DNA of 64,000 bases, from the NCBI GenBank assembly GCA_963802765.1, contig CAWDJZ010000010.1, forward strand, positions 1-64,000. The letters are read 5' to 3'. The notes under the pieces were generated by a model. The model saw only the letters and a list, made by a program, of their open reading frames with translations, was not told the DNA's origin and made no database searches. The stretch comes from Gaiellasilicea sp963802765 (GTDB taxonomy: Bacteria > Actinomycetota > Thermoleophilia > Gaiellales > Gaiellaceae). The position numbers and the translations under genes are program-made. Shown one piece after another: positions 1 to 12,447 of this stretch (position 1 is its first letter; each line of letters begins with the position of its first letter).

Positions 1-116
<116 letters not shown>

Positions 117-142
117 ATTGTCGAAAGTCCGCCGGTTCGGCG

Positions 143-176
143 CACCCTCAAAACTCCATAGTGACATCACGTGTTC
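143..176 (-). repeat. 23S processing stem, 3' arm
   Basis: The blocks at 143-163 and 168-176 are almost the reverse complement of 3191-3211 and 3176-3184, on the other side of the 23S gene. Together they would form a long stem that loops out 23S, as expected for an RNase III precursor stem. The pairing is visible directly; the enzyme is inferred from known rRNA maturation. Confidence 0.8.
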
Positions 177-177
177 A

Positions 178-3172
<2,995 letters not shown>

Positions 3173-3412
3173 AAAGAACACGTGTGTTGCCACTATGGAG
3201 TTTTCAAGGTGCACGCAGGCCGGCGGCCTGCCCTACACGAGACAACCGCACACCGGGTCTAAACCGGCATTGGCACGGTCTCTCAAAACTCAACAGCGTA
3301 CGGACTGCTACGTCGAGGTCGACGTTGTTTCCAGGCGAACCGAGTCATCGGACGAGCAAGCTCATCAACGAGCTCGGCGCCTGCAGGAGTAAAAGCGCTC
3401 CTGCATCCCTAG
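3173..3412 (-). other. 16S-23S internal spacer without tRNA genes
   Basis: About 240 nt with no tRNA-Ile or tRNA-Ala. Just past the 16S 3' end is a perfect 8-bp hairpin (arms 3382-3389 and 3398-3405, 8-nt loop). The block 3278-3302 is nearly complementary to 5131-5155 upstream of 16S, giving the 3' arm of the 16S processing stem. The rest holds the 23S stem arm described separately. Confidence 0.85.
3176..3211 (-). repeat. 23S processing stem, 5' arm with boxA-like element
   Basis: Partner of the 143-176 arm: GAACACGTG at 3176-3184 pairs with CACGTGTTC at 168-176, and 3191-3211 pairs with 143-163 with a couple of mismatches. On the transcribed strand the arm contains CCTTGAAAACTCC, which resembles the boxA antitermination element often placed before 23S. 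Confidence 0.75.
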
Positions 3413-4962
<1,550 letters not shown>

Positions 4963-5130
4963 TTGGTTTGCCGGCACTGCCGTTAAGCAAGCAGAGCGGC
5001 AAGCTTTTCTCCTTCGAGCTTGAGCTCAAAGTGTCTCCCCCGAAGGGGTGACGAGGTTAGAGCCTCGAGCGACTCGCAGGGCTGGCTTTCGGAAAGGCAG
5101 GCCGGCGAGACCACGAGGTCTCGACGTAAA

Positions 5131-5155
5131 CGCACGCTGTTGAGTTTTCAAAGAC
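5131..5155 (-). promoter_or_regulatory. 16S leader: boxA-like element and processing stem 5' arm
   Basis: On the minus strand this reads GTCTTTGAAAACTCAACAG, a close match to the Gram-positive rRNA boxA (TCTTTGAAAACT). The same bases pair with 3278-3302 beyond the 16S 3' end, so they double as the 5' arm of the 16S processing stem. They lie about 170 nt before mature 16S, inside the leader made from the promoter at 5313-5340. Confidence 0.75.
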
Positions 5156-5183
5156 CAATGCCACGGTCTAGGGGTGGCGGCGT

Positions 5184-5211
5184 AAAAAAGCCTCCGACTC
5201 GCGCCAGAGGC
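5184..5211 (-). terminator. Rho-independent terminator-like hairpin in rrn leader
   Basis: On the minus strand GCCTC (5207-5211) pairs with GAGGC (5190-5194) across a 12-nt loop, followed at once by six T residues (5189-5184). It is well placed to end tyrS transcription, but it lies downstream of the rrn promoter, so rRNA transcripts must also cross it. The short 5-bp stem suggests modest strength. Confidence 0.6.
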
Positions 5212-5312
5212 CTACAAGCTGCGGTTCTGATCGTATCCGATCGGTGCCTGTAAGCGCTCCGTTGTGTCGAGGACGGGACCTTGTCACGCCGACCCTCTCG
5301 GGCGGCCGGGGA

Positions 5313-5340
5313 AGTGTACCAGCACGCGTCGTAGTGTCAA
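5313..5340 (-). promoter_or_regulatory. Sigma-70-type rrn promoter overlapping tyrS stop
   Basis: On the minus strand a consensus -35 TTGACA (5340-5335) is followed after 16 bp by TACACT (5318-5313). The TGA inside TTGACA is the tyrS stop codon (5337-5339). This is the best promoter match seen between tyrS and 16S, so I assign it to the rRNA operon with a leader of about 340 nt. The assignment rests on position and consensus. Confidence 0.75.
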
Positions 5341-6479
5341 GCAGGCGCACGGAGCCGGGCGAAGCGCCGCTTGCCGGCCTGGAGCGTGGTGTCGACGAGC
5401 CCCGCACGAGGCACGTCGAGCTCCATCACCGCCGCTCCGTCCACCTTCACCCCACCCTGGGCGATCAGCCGGCGCGCCTCGCTCGTGGAGAGGCCGAATG
5501 CGGACGCGAGCAGCGCCGGTAGGTGGACGGGATCGTCATCGGGAAGCGGCAACTCCGACACGTCCTCTGGTGCTTGTCCCTCCCGCACGACGCGGGTGAA
5601 ATGCTCCTCGGCCCGGCCCGCGGCCTCCTCCCCGTGCGAGCGCGCCACGATTGCGCGCGCGAGCGCCAATTTCGCCTGCATCGGCTCACCGTCCGGCACC
5701 GGCCGCTCCACCACGAGCCGGTACCACTCCTCGAGCTGGGAGTCGGGAATCCGCATCGTTCGACCGAACTGCTCTTCCGGCGGCGCGGTCAGCGGGATGT
5801 TGTTCCCGACGGACGAGCTCATCTTCTCGCCGTCCCAGGAGAGGAGGAGCGGCGTCGTCAGCACGACCTGTGGCTCGAGCCTGTACGCCTCCATCACCAT
5901 CCGCCCGGCGAGGAGGTTGTAGAGCTGGTCGGTGCCGCCGAGCTCGACGTCCGCCTCGATCGCGACCGAGTCGTACGCCTGCATGAGCGGATAGAGGAGC
6001 TCCGAGACCGAGATCGGCTCGCGCGCCGCCATCCGCTTCGAGAAGTCGTCGCGTTCGAGAATCTGCGCGACCGTCGTCGTGCGGGTGAGCCGGATCACGT
6101 CCTCGAAATCGAGCCCGGCGAGCCACTCGCTGTTGAAGCGGACCTCCGTCTTCTCGGGGTCGACGATCTTGAAAGCCTGCTCGACGTAGGTCTTCGCGTT
6201 CGCGTCGATCTCGTCCGGCGAGAGGATCGGCCGCTCGGCCGAGCGGCCGGACGGGTCGCCGATGCGCGTCGTGTAGTCGCCGACGATGAAGACGCCGAGG
6301 TGGCCCTCGTCCTGGAAGGCGCGCATCCGCTGGAGCGGGATGCCGCGGCCGACGTGCAGGTCGGGCGACGTGACGTCGATCCCCAGCTTGACCCGCAGCG
6401 GTCGGCCGAGCTTCAGCTTCTCCTCGAGCCCGCCGGCGGGTAGGAGGTCGACGGCGTTGCGGGTCAGCGTCTCGATCAC
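5337..6479 (-). CDS. tyrS: Tyrosyl-tRNA synthetase
   Basis: Class I aminoacyl-tRNA synthetase that charges tRNA-Tyr in the cytoplasm. The 380-residue protein has the Rossmann fold with HIGH-type motif HVGRG (residues 42-46), the IGDPSGRS block, the tyrosine-pocket segment around QAYDSV and ELGGTDQ, the KMSKS-type KMSSS (219-223), and a C-terminal S4 RNA-binding domain (about 325-380). The start is GTG at 6479, overlapping the TGA of the upstream oxidase gene (GTGA), so translation is probably coupled. Last gene of a six-gene minus-strand operon; its stop codon is part of the rrn -35 box. Confidence 0.95.
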   Translation of the reverse strand: MIETLTRNAVDLLPAGGLEEKLKLGRPLRVKLGIDVTSPDLHVGRGIPLQRMRAFQDEGHLGVFIVGDYTTRIGDPSGRSAERPILSPDEIDANAKTYVEQAFKIVDPEKTEVRFNSEWLAGLDFEDVIRLTRTTTVAQILERDDFSKRMAAREPISVSELLYPLMQAYDSVAIEADVELGGTDQLYNLLAGRMVMEAYRLEPQVVLTTPLLLSWDGEKMSSSVGNNIPLTAPPEEQFGRTMRIPDSQLEEWYRLVVERPVPDGEPMQAKLALARAIVARSHGEEAAGRAEEHFTRVVREGQAPEDVSELPLPDDDPVHLPALLASAFGLSTSEARRLIAQGGVKVDGAAVMELDVPRAGLVDTTLQAGKRRFARLRAPA

Positions 6480-7543
6480 GGGGCGCCGATCGTACCGAGG
6501 TGTGCGCGGGTCACAGCCTCAGGGGACGTGCAGCCGCAGAGCGCGAGCGCGAGCTCGACCTCGTCGCGCAGGAGCTCGAGCACGCGGCGAGCGCCGGCCT
6601 CGCCGTCGCAGGCGAGGCCCCAGAGCGGGGCGCGACCCACGAGCACTGCTCGGGCGCCGAGCGCGAGCGCCTTGACCACGTCGGAGCCGCGCCGGACCCC
6701 GCCGTCGACATAGATCTCGATCCGGCCGGCGACCGCCTCGACGACCTCGGGGAGCAGCTCGGCCGTCGGCGCAACCGCGTCGAGCTGGCGGCCGCCGTGG
6801 TTCGAGACGACGATCGCGTCGACGCCGTGGTCGCACGCAAGCGCCGCGTCCTCCCCGGTCTGGATCCCCTTCAGCACGAGCGGCAGCGGCGAGAGCGACC
6901 GCAGCTCCTCGAGGTCGGACCAGGTCAGCGCCGGGTCGATCGCACCGAGGAGCTCGAGCGGGGTGGCGCCTTCCCAGCCACCCAGCGCGGCCATGCTCGG
7001 CACGACGATCTCCGCAGGCACGCGGAAACCGGTGCGGAAGTCTCGCTCCCGGCGGCCAAGTCGCGGCGCGTCGACGGTGAGCACGATCGCGCCGTAGCCG
7101 TGCTCGACCGCCTGCGCGACGAGCGAGCGTGTCACGCCGCGATCCCGGAAGACGTAGAGCTGGAACCAGCGAGGTGCGGCCGGCGCCGCTGCCGCGACCT
7201 CCTCGAGTGTCGCCGTGCCGATCGTGGAGAGACAGAGAACGGTCCCGGCGGCGGCTGCCGCCCTTGCCATCCCCGGCTCGCCGTCGGGGTGTGCCATTCG
7301 CTGGATTGCGGTCGGCGCCACGAGAATCGGCATCGCGACCGGCGTCCCGAGCACGGTCGTCGCCGTCGTCACCTCGGCGACGTCCACGAGGACCCGGGGC
7401 CGCAGTCGCAGCCGTCGCCACGCCTCGACGTTGCCGCCGAGCACCTGTTCGTCGCCGGAGCCCCCGGCGTAGTAGCCGAAAGCCCCGGGGTCGAGCCGCT
7501 CCTCTGCGAGGCGCTCGTAGTCGGCGACGCAGACGGGCTCCAC
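6476..7543 (-). CDS. FMN-dependent alpha-hydroxy-acid oxidase/dehydrogenase
   Basis: Member of the glycolate oxidase / L-lactate dehydrogenase TIM-barrel family, which oxidises L-2-hydroxy acids with FMN. The 355-residue protein shows the N-terminal YYAGGSGDEQ segment, APTAIQRMAHPDGE, the WFQLYVFRDR and LTVDAPRLGRRERDFR strands, FMN-binding K in LVLKGI, the active-site SNHGGRQLD loop with catalytic His and Arg, and VDGGVRRGSDVVKALALGA for the phosphate. The exact substrate (lactate, glycolate or other) cannot be read off. GTG at 7543 is chosen because AGGAG lies at 7558-7562 and no ATG fits. It follows the NiCoT gene by 17 bp and overlaps tyrS. Confidence 0.88.
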   Translation of the reverse strand: MEPVCVADYERLAEERLDPGAFGYYAGGSGDEQVLGGNVEAWRRLRLRPRVLVDVAEVTTATTVLGTPVAMPILVAPTAIQRMAHPDGEPGMARAAAAAGTVLCLSTIGTATLEEVAAAAPAAPRWFQLYVFRDRGVTRSLVAQAVEHGYGAIVLTVDAPRLGRRERDFRTGFRVPAEIVVPSMAALGGWEGATPLELLGAIDPALTWSDLEELRSLSPLPLVLKGIQTGEDAALACDHGVDAIVVSNHGGRQLDAVAPTAELLPEVVEAVAGRIEIYVDGGVRRGSDVVKALALGARAVLVGRAPLWGLACDGEAGARRVLELLRDEVELALALCGCTSPEAVTRAHLGTIGAP

Positions 7544-7560
7544 GCCGCCGAATGTATCTC

Positions 7561-8223
7561 CTAGAACGGGTACGGCATCAGGTTCCACGCGGCCGCCGCG
7601 TACCAGCAGCCGAACGCGAGGCTCGCCACGCCGAGTGCCGGCGCCGCGGCGACCAGGACGCCCTGTCGCGCGCCGAGAGTGGCGCCGAAGCCGGTGGTCA
7701 CCATCGTCATCGAGACCGCGGTGAAGAGGGCGAGCACGACCAGGGAGACGAGGGCGAGAGCGGTCGAAGGAACCGCGGCCAGCAGGAGGACGCCGACGCC
7801 CGCGCTGCCGCCCATGCCGTGGACGAGCCCGATGCCGAACGCGCCGAGCGGGCTCCGGACCTCGTGCCGCCGCTCGTGCCGGTGCCGGTGGCGCACGAGC
7901 AGCCGGACGGCGAGATAGACGATCACGGCGGCCACCGCGGTCTCCGCCCCGCGCTGGACGACGTCCGGGAGGTACGCCTCGAAGAGGAGGATCGGGACAC
8001 CGAAGACGACGAGCGTGAGGGCGTGTCCGAGCCCCCACCAGGCCCCGAGCGCGGCGGCCCGCCTGCGGGCGCGCTCGCGGCCGGAGGCGAGCAGCGTCGT
8101 GACCGCGGCGATGTGGTCGGGATCGGTGGCGTGACGCAGGCCGAGCAGCGTCGCCACGAGCAGGACGACCAGGATCGAGCTGCCGTGCGAGAGCGCGGCG
8201 ATGTTGTCGTCGAGTCCGAACAT
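7561..8223 (-). CDS. NiCoT-type nickel/cobalt permease
   Basis: About 220 residues, strongly hydrophobic, with the NiCoT signature HX4DH (RHATDPDHIAAV) in the first half and the second family motif GLGHALTLVVFG. A His/Arg-rich cytoplasmic loop (RHRHRHERRHE) follows, then GLVHGMGGSAGVG. These residues bind Ni2+ or Co2+ during uptake or export in characterised NiCoT/UreH proteins. Its ATG (8223-8221) overlaps the stop of the upstream NicO gene as TGATG, implying coupling. Two different nickel-permease families in tandem suggests metal handling as the operon's theme; direction and metal are not determinable. Confidence 0.85.
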   Translation of the reverse strand: MFGLDDNIAALSHGSSILVVLLVATLLGLRHATDPDHIAAVTTLLASGRERARRRAAALGAWWGLGHALTLVVFGVPILLFEAYLPDVVQRGAETAVAAVIVYLAVRLLVRHRHRHERRHEVRSPLGAFGIGLVHGMGGSAGVGVLLLAAVPSTALALVSLVVLALFTAVSMTMVTTGFGATLGARQGVLVAAAPALGVASLAFGCWYAAAAWNLMPYPF

Positions 8224-9567
8224 CAGAGCACCTCCGGGAGCGCGTTGAGAGTGATGCCGACGCCGACCGCGAGAATCGCGAGCGCGCTCGCGGCCGGGAG
8301 CAGCCGGATGACGGGGCCGTCCAGCGTCAGGCGGCTGAAGGCCCGCTTTGCGAGGACAGCCACGAGGCCGATCGCCGTGATCGTGGCGGCGAGGCCGACG
8401 CTGAACGCGAGGATCAGCGCCAGGCCGAAGCCGACGCGGTGCAACGCGATCGCTGCGAGCAGCACGACGAGCGCGGACGGGCACGGCAGGAGCCCCGCGG
8501 CGACGCCGACGCCGAGGAGGCCTCGGCGGCCGCCGCCATCGTGGTGGTGATGGTGGTGGCCGTCGTGGTCGTGGTGATGGTCGTGGTGCGTGATCGTGCC
8601 CGCGGCGTCGGAGCCGGCTCCGCAGCACCGAAGCGCCGACCCCGACGACCAGCAGCCCCGAGACGAGCGTCAGCCACGGGTAGAGCGACTCGGGGACGAT
8701 GAACCGGGAGAGGAGCAGCGTGACGAGGCCGAGCGCGAAGACGCCGATCGTGTGGGTGACGGTCACGATCGCCCCGAGCAGCACGGCGTCGAGCGGCCGC
8801 CCCTTCGTGCCGACCAGATACCCGGCGACGATCGCCTTCCCGTGGCCGGGAGTGAGCGCGTGAGCGGCGCCCCAGAAGGCGGCGAGCCCGAGCGAGAGCA
8901 GGATCGCGCCGAGCGAGAGCTCCCCGCGGGACACCAGCGCCTCGAAGCCGCCGCCCTCGTGTGCGGGAGTGCCGGCCGCGTCGAGCGAGGGCGGCGTACC
9001 GGGACCGCGACCGAGCGAGAAGCGAGCGGTGGCCGACGACACGTCGAGCGGGGAGCGGAGCAGGTCTCCGGGGTAGGCGCGCAGCTCGTCGCTCGCGCTC
9101 TCCGCCGGCACGCTGGCGCCGCGAAGCTCCGCGCCGTCGCGGGCCCGAACGACGATCTCGCGCCAGCCGACTCGCGAGCCGAAGTTGCGGTCGCGGAGCG
9201 TGAGCGACGACCCGAAGACCGGTGCGGCGGCGTAGACGGCGTCGAAGCGCAACGTCTCGAGGCCGCCGGCGCCCGGCCGCCGCTCGCTCCGGTGCTCGAG
9301 CGACCGCAACCGGACCAGCCGGCCGTCGACCGTGAGCTCGAGGCGGCGCGCAGCCTCGGCGGCGAAGCCCGGCTTGGCCACGGTGTCGCCGAGCTGGAAC
9401 GTCGGGATCTCGGCCAGGTCGAGGACGTAGCGGACGTAGATGCGCCCGCCCGAGAGCTCCACGGTCGCGTGACGGTTGACCGTGAAGTTCCCGAGCGGAT
9501 GCGCCGCAGCCGCAGACGGCGCGGAGAGGGCGGCGAGACAGGCGAGGAGGGCGAGGACCCGTCTCAC
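8223..9567 (-). CDS. NicO/RcnA-type metal transporter with exported N-domain (frameshifted)
   Basis: Starts GTG at 9567 inside a GTGA overlap with the TPR gene. Signal peptide (VRRVLALLACLAALSAPSAAAA) followed by the HPLGNFTVN domain often fused to NicO permeases, about 250 residues of extracytoplasmic beta-rich sequence, then membrane segments with the RcnA/NicO signature HALTPGHGKAIVAGYLVG. A His-rich loop (HDHHHDHDGHHHHHH) near 8540-8610 would bind metal before GLLPCPSALVVLLAAIAL and the last helices. The frame changes by +1 near 8606, just at the His loop: one extra base between two CAC codons. Restoring it gives a normal full-length NicO protein. Confidence 0.8.
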
Positions 9568-10886
9568 GCCGCCAGCCTCCGCGCGGTCTCGCTCCAGCGG
9601 AGCGAGAAGTGGGGGTTCAGGTCGAGCGCGCGGCTGAACCACTCGCCGCGCCTCCGCGGCGTTGCCGAGGCAGCGCTCGATCATGCCGCGGTGGAAGAAG
9701 AACGACGCGTCCTTCGTGCCGAGACGAAGCGAACGCTGCGAGTACGCGCGCGCGTCGCGGCAGCGCCCGGCGCGGGCCAGCGCCCAGGCGAGCGCGTCGT
9801 CGCCGTGGATCGAGGGCCGCGCCGCGCGGGCGTTGCGGGCCAGCGCGAGCGTCTCAGCCGGGCGGATCCCGTGGTCGGCGCGGAAGAGCGCCGTCTCCAG
9901 CTCCGTGCTGACGCCGTTCGCCGCCTGGAGGCGGTCGATCGCCGCGACGAGGGCGAACTGCTCGCGGGCCTCGCGCTCGCGCCCTGCTGTCTGGAGGAGA
10001 TCGCCGAGCTGCGCGACGAGATGCGGCAGCGGCACCGCCTCGACGGCGCGCCGCTGCAGCTGGATCGCCTGCGGCAGCCGGCCCCGAGCGGCCTCGACCC
10101 GGGCCAGGCCGTCGAGTGCGGCCGCATAGCCCGGGAAGGCGACGAGCGCGGCCCGGAAGGCACGCCGTGCCTCCGTGGTCTCGCCGAGGCCGAAGTGGAG
10201 CTTGCCGAGCTCGACGAGCGTCCAGGCCGTCGGCTCGGGCAGGCCGCCGGCCGCCTCGAACGCGAGCGTCATCGCCTCGATCGCCTGGCGGGGCTTGCCG
10301 AGCAGCTCCCGCGCGTACGCGATCCGCGCGTAGCCGGTGAGGCTGGGCTTCAGTGCGACCTGGCGTTCGAAGGCCGAGAACGCCTGCTCGTAAGCGCCCG
10401 AGCTCGAGCAGGGCGTCGCCGACCAGGCCGTATCCCCGCGCGGTGTCGGGCGCGACCGCGACTGCCTGCCGCGCGTAGCGGAGCGACGTCCGAAAGTCGT
10501 GCCGGCTCGCCGCGAGCGACGCCAGGCCGGAGAGCGTCGTTGCGTCACGCGGCTCGACCCGGAGCGCGGCGCGGAGCACGCCGCTCCGCACGGCCGTAGT
10601 AGGACGCGTCGCCGGTCTCGCGCGCACGCTGTAGGTACGCGAGGCCGAGGAGCGCGAGTGATTGGCCGTCACGGGGTTGCTCGCGCACGTCCTCCTGAAG
10701 GCGGACGATCGTCGCCGCCGTGTCCCCGATCGCGAAGCCCGAGAGCGCCCGATCCGCCGAGACCGGCGCCGCGCTCGCCGTGGCCTGCGCAGTCGAGCGG
10801 CCCTCGCCGAGCACGCCGCCGAGCAGGGCGACGGCGGCGGCCGTGACCGCCGTCGTCGCCGCTGCCAGGATCTGCAGTCGCCGCAT
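9564..10886 (-). CDS. Exported TPR-repeat protein (three +1 shifts)
   Basis: ATG at 10886, five bases after the DUF4331 stop. N-terminal signal/anchor (MRRLQILAAATTAVTAAAVALL), then tandem tetratricopeptide repeats such as DATTLSGLASLAASRHDFRTSLRYARQAV, EQAFSAFERQVALKPSLTGYARIAYARELLG and ARRAFRAALVAFPGYAAALDGLARVE. TPR proteins are usually scaffolds, so a partner role for the neighbouring DUF4331 protein is an inference. Frame breaks near 10578, 10405 and 9632 are each removed by deleting one base; the restored C-terminus WFSRALDLNPHFS ends at the TGA overlapping the NicO GTG. Confidence 0.75.
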
Positions 10887-10891
10887 CCCGC

Positions 10892-12319
10892 TTACGACCC
10901 GTGGTGGGCGTGGTCGTAGCCCTGGTGGGGCGTGGCCAGGTACGGGAACGACTGCAGGAACGGCTTCTCGTTCGCGTCGACGCCGTCGCCGAGGACGTTG
11001 TTCGGGCTCAGGTTGCAGAGCCCGAGCGCCTGCTGGAGGATGTCGCCGTAGCCGCACGCGAGCGCGCGCAGCTCGATGTCGGTGACGTCGTCCTCGAGCC
11101 GGCGGCCGTTCGGGAAGCCCGCGAACTCGCCTGCGAGCACGCCGAGCCGGTTGCCCGTGCCGACCGGACCGCTGGGAGCGATGCTCGTGTTCAGGCGGAG
11201 CAGGTCGGCCTTCGTGTCGCCGGTGAAGTTCAGTCCCGGCACGCCGGTGAGCAACACGGCGACGAGGTCGTTCCGCCCCGTCGTCGCGATGTCCGGCAGG
11301 GCCGGATAGAGCAGGTTGACGAGCGCCGGCACCTCGGGGCTCGTGTAGCTGGACGCGAACTGCGCGTCGTCCGCCGGGTCGCTCCGGTTCCAGAGGTCCT
11401 TCTTGCCGATCGGGATCACGACTTCGTTGATCAGCGGGTTGCCGAGCCGCGAGACCTGCACCCACGGGCCCTGCGAGTCGCTCGTGCCGTCTGGCCGGAG
11501 GATCCGGATCTGCTGCCGCTCGGCGCTTGCATAGACGCCGATCGTGGTGTTCGGGATCTTCACCAGCTGCTCGATCGGCACCTGGATCGCGATCGAGTGC
11601 GTGTTGTAGCCCGCAACACCGTCGACGCCGGCGGCCGCGCCGAGCGGAATCAGGTGGAACGGGTTGAACGGCCGCAGACCGGCCAGGTCGAAGACCGAGC
11701 CGAGGTCGACGAAGAACGGATCGTCGCGCTGGCCGGCGAAGACCTTGATCCCGCCTGGGAGGTCGTTGACGGCCGAGGCGGCGAGAGCCTCGTAACTCGG
11801 CGTCGAACGCGGCCCGATGTTCACAGGCGGAGTCGGGATCCCCGAGCCGAGCTCGACGCTGCCCCTGCTCCCTTTCCCCATCACCCGCGTGACGGTGTAG
11901 GTCTGACGGACGTTCAGGTCCGGGTCGTCGAGCGACGTGATCTGGCCCGTGTTGTAGAGGAAGGTGTTCCCGTTCCCGACGGTCGTCTTGAACCGGAACT
12001 CGTACGAGATGTCCTCTTCGCCGTCGCCGTCGGAGTCGACCTTGATCGCATAGAGGACGCTGTCGTCGAACTTCGCGAAGTTCGGCCCGCCCGCAGGCTC
12101 CTCGAGCGGGATGTAGTTCGCGACGAGCGTGACCGTGTCGGGGCGGTCGGGGCTCCTGAAGGCGTAGACGTCGGTGTTGTCGGCCGCCGGGTCGTCGGCG
12201 ATCACGGGCGCCTCGCGGTGACTCGAGGCGGTCGCCTGCTCCGGGCCCGACGCGCGGGCGAGGCCGAAGGCGGTGAGCGCTGCTGCGACGAGGGCGGCGA
12301 GCGCGATTCCCCACTTCAT
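10892..12319 (-). CDS. DUF4331 exported protein, copy 1
   Basis: 475 residues with signal peptide MKWGIALAALVAAALTAFGLARA, then the DUF4331 opening ASSHREAPVIADDPAADNTDVYAFRSPD and the conserved late blocks QVSRLGNPLINEVVIP, KDLWNRS, FTGDTKADLLRLN and GFPNGRRLEDDVTDIELRA. The family is secreted and of unknown biochemical role. It is longer than copy 2, with a C-terminal His-bearing tail (HQGYDHAHHGS). Start at 12319 is set by AAAGGAG seven bases upstream and by the signal peptide. First gene of the operon running to tyrS, separated from copy 2 by two strong hairpins. Confidence 0.88.
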   Translation of the reverse strand: MKWGIALAALVAAALTAFGLARASGPEQATASSHREAPVIADDPAADNTDVYAFRSPDRPDTVTLVANYIPLEEPAGGPNFAKFDDSVLYAIKVDSDGDGEEDISYEFRFKTTVGNGNTFLYNTGQITSLDDPDLNVRQTYTVTRVMGKGSRGSVELGSGIPTPPVNIGPRSTPSYEALAASAVNDLPGGIKVFAGQRDDPFFVDLGSVFDLAGLRPFNPFHLIPLGAAAGVDGVAGYNTHSIAIQVPIEQLVKIPNTTIGVYASAERQQIRILRPDGTSDSQGPWVQVSRLGNPLINEVVIPIGKKDLWNRSDPADDAQFASSYTSPEVPALVNLLYPALPDIATTGRNDLVAVLLTGVPGLNFTGDTKADLLRLNTSIAPSGPVGTGNRLGVLAGEFAGFPNGRRLEDDVTDIELRALACGYGDILQQALGLCNLSPNNVLGDGVDANEKPFLQSFPYLATPHQGYDHAHHGS

Positions 12320-12368
12320 CCCCTGCTCCTTTCTCGTGCTCTTGCGGCTCTTTGAAAACCGGGACTGG

Positions 12369-12439
12369 TTCGGCGGCGCGAACACATCGGTTCGCGCCGC
12401 CGAAACCGGACGGGAGCGGCGGCGAGCGCTCCCGTCCGG
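12369..12439 (-). terminator. Twin perfect hairpins between the DUF4331 genes
   Basis: Two adjacent stem-loops. The first encountered by minus-strand transcription has 13-bp arms 12427-12439 and 12406-12418; the second has 15-bp arms 12390-12404 and 12369-12383 with a 6-nt loop. They begin nine bases after the stop of DUF4331 copy 2. No long T tract follows immediately, so they may be a GC-rich terminator, an mRNA 3'-end protector, or a control element for copy 1. Confidence 0.6.
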
Positions 12440-12447
12440 AGGCCGGG

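Noticed and set aside
6480..6560. T-box leader for tyrS
   Set aside because: tyrS starts inside the upstream oxidase gene (GTGA overlap), leaving no leader space.
8526..8600. Short tandem CAC/GTG triplets as possible CRISPR or microsatellite array
   Set aside because: They encode the His-rich loop of a NicO transporter; no spacers or regular repeat length.
8590..10599. Long plus-strand open frame opposite the NicO/TPR genes
   Set aside because: Antisense frame kept open by high GC; composition is Arg/Glu/Asp-rich with no family resemblance, while the minus strand encodes clear domains.
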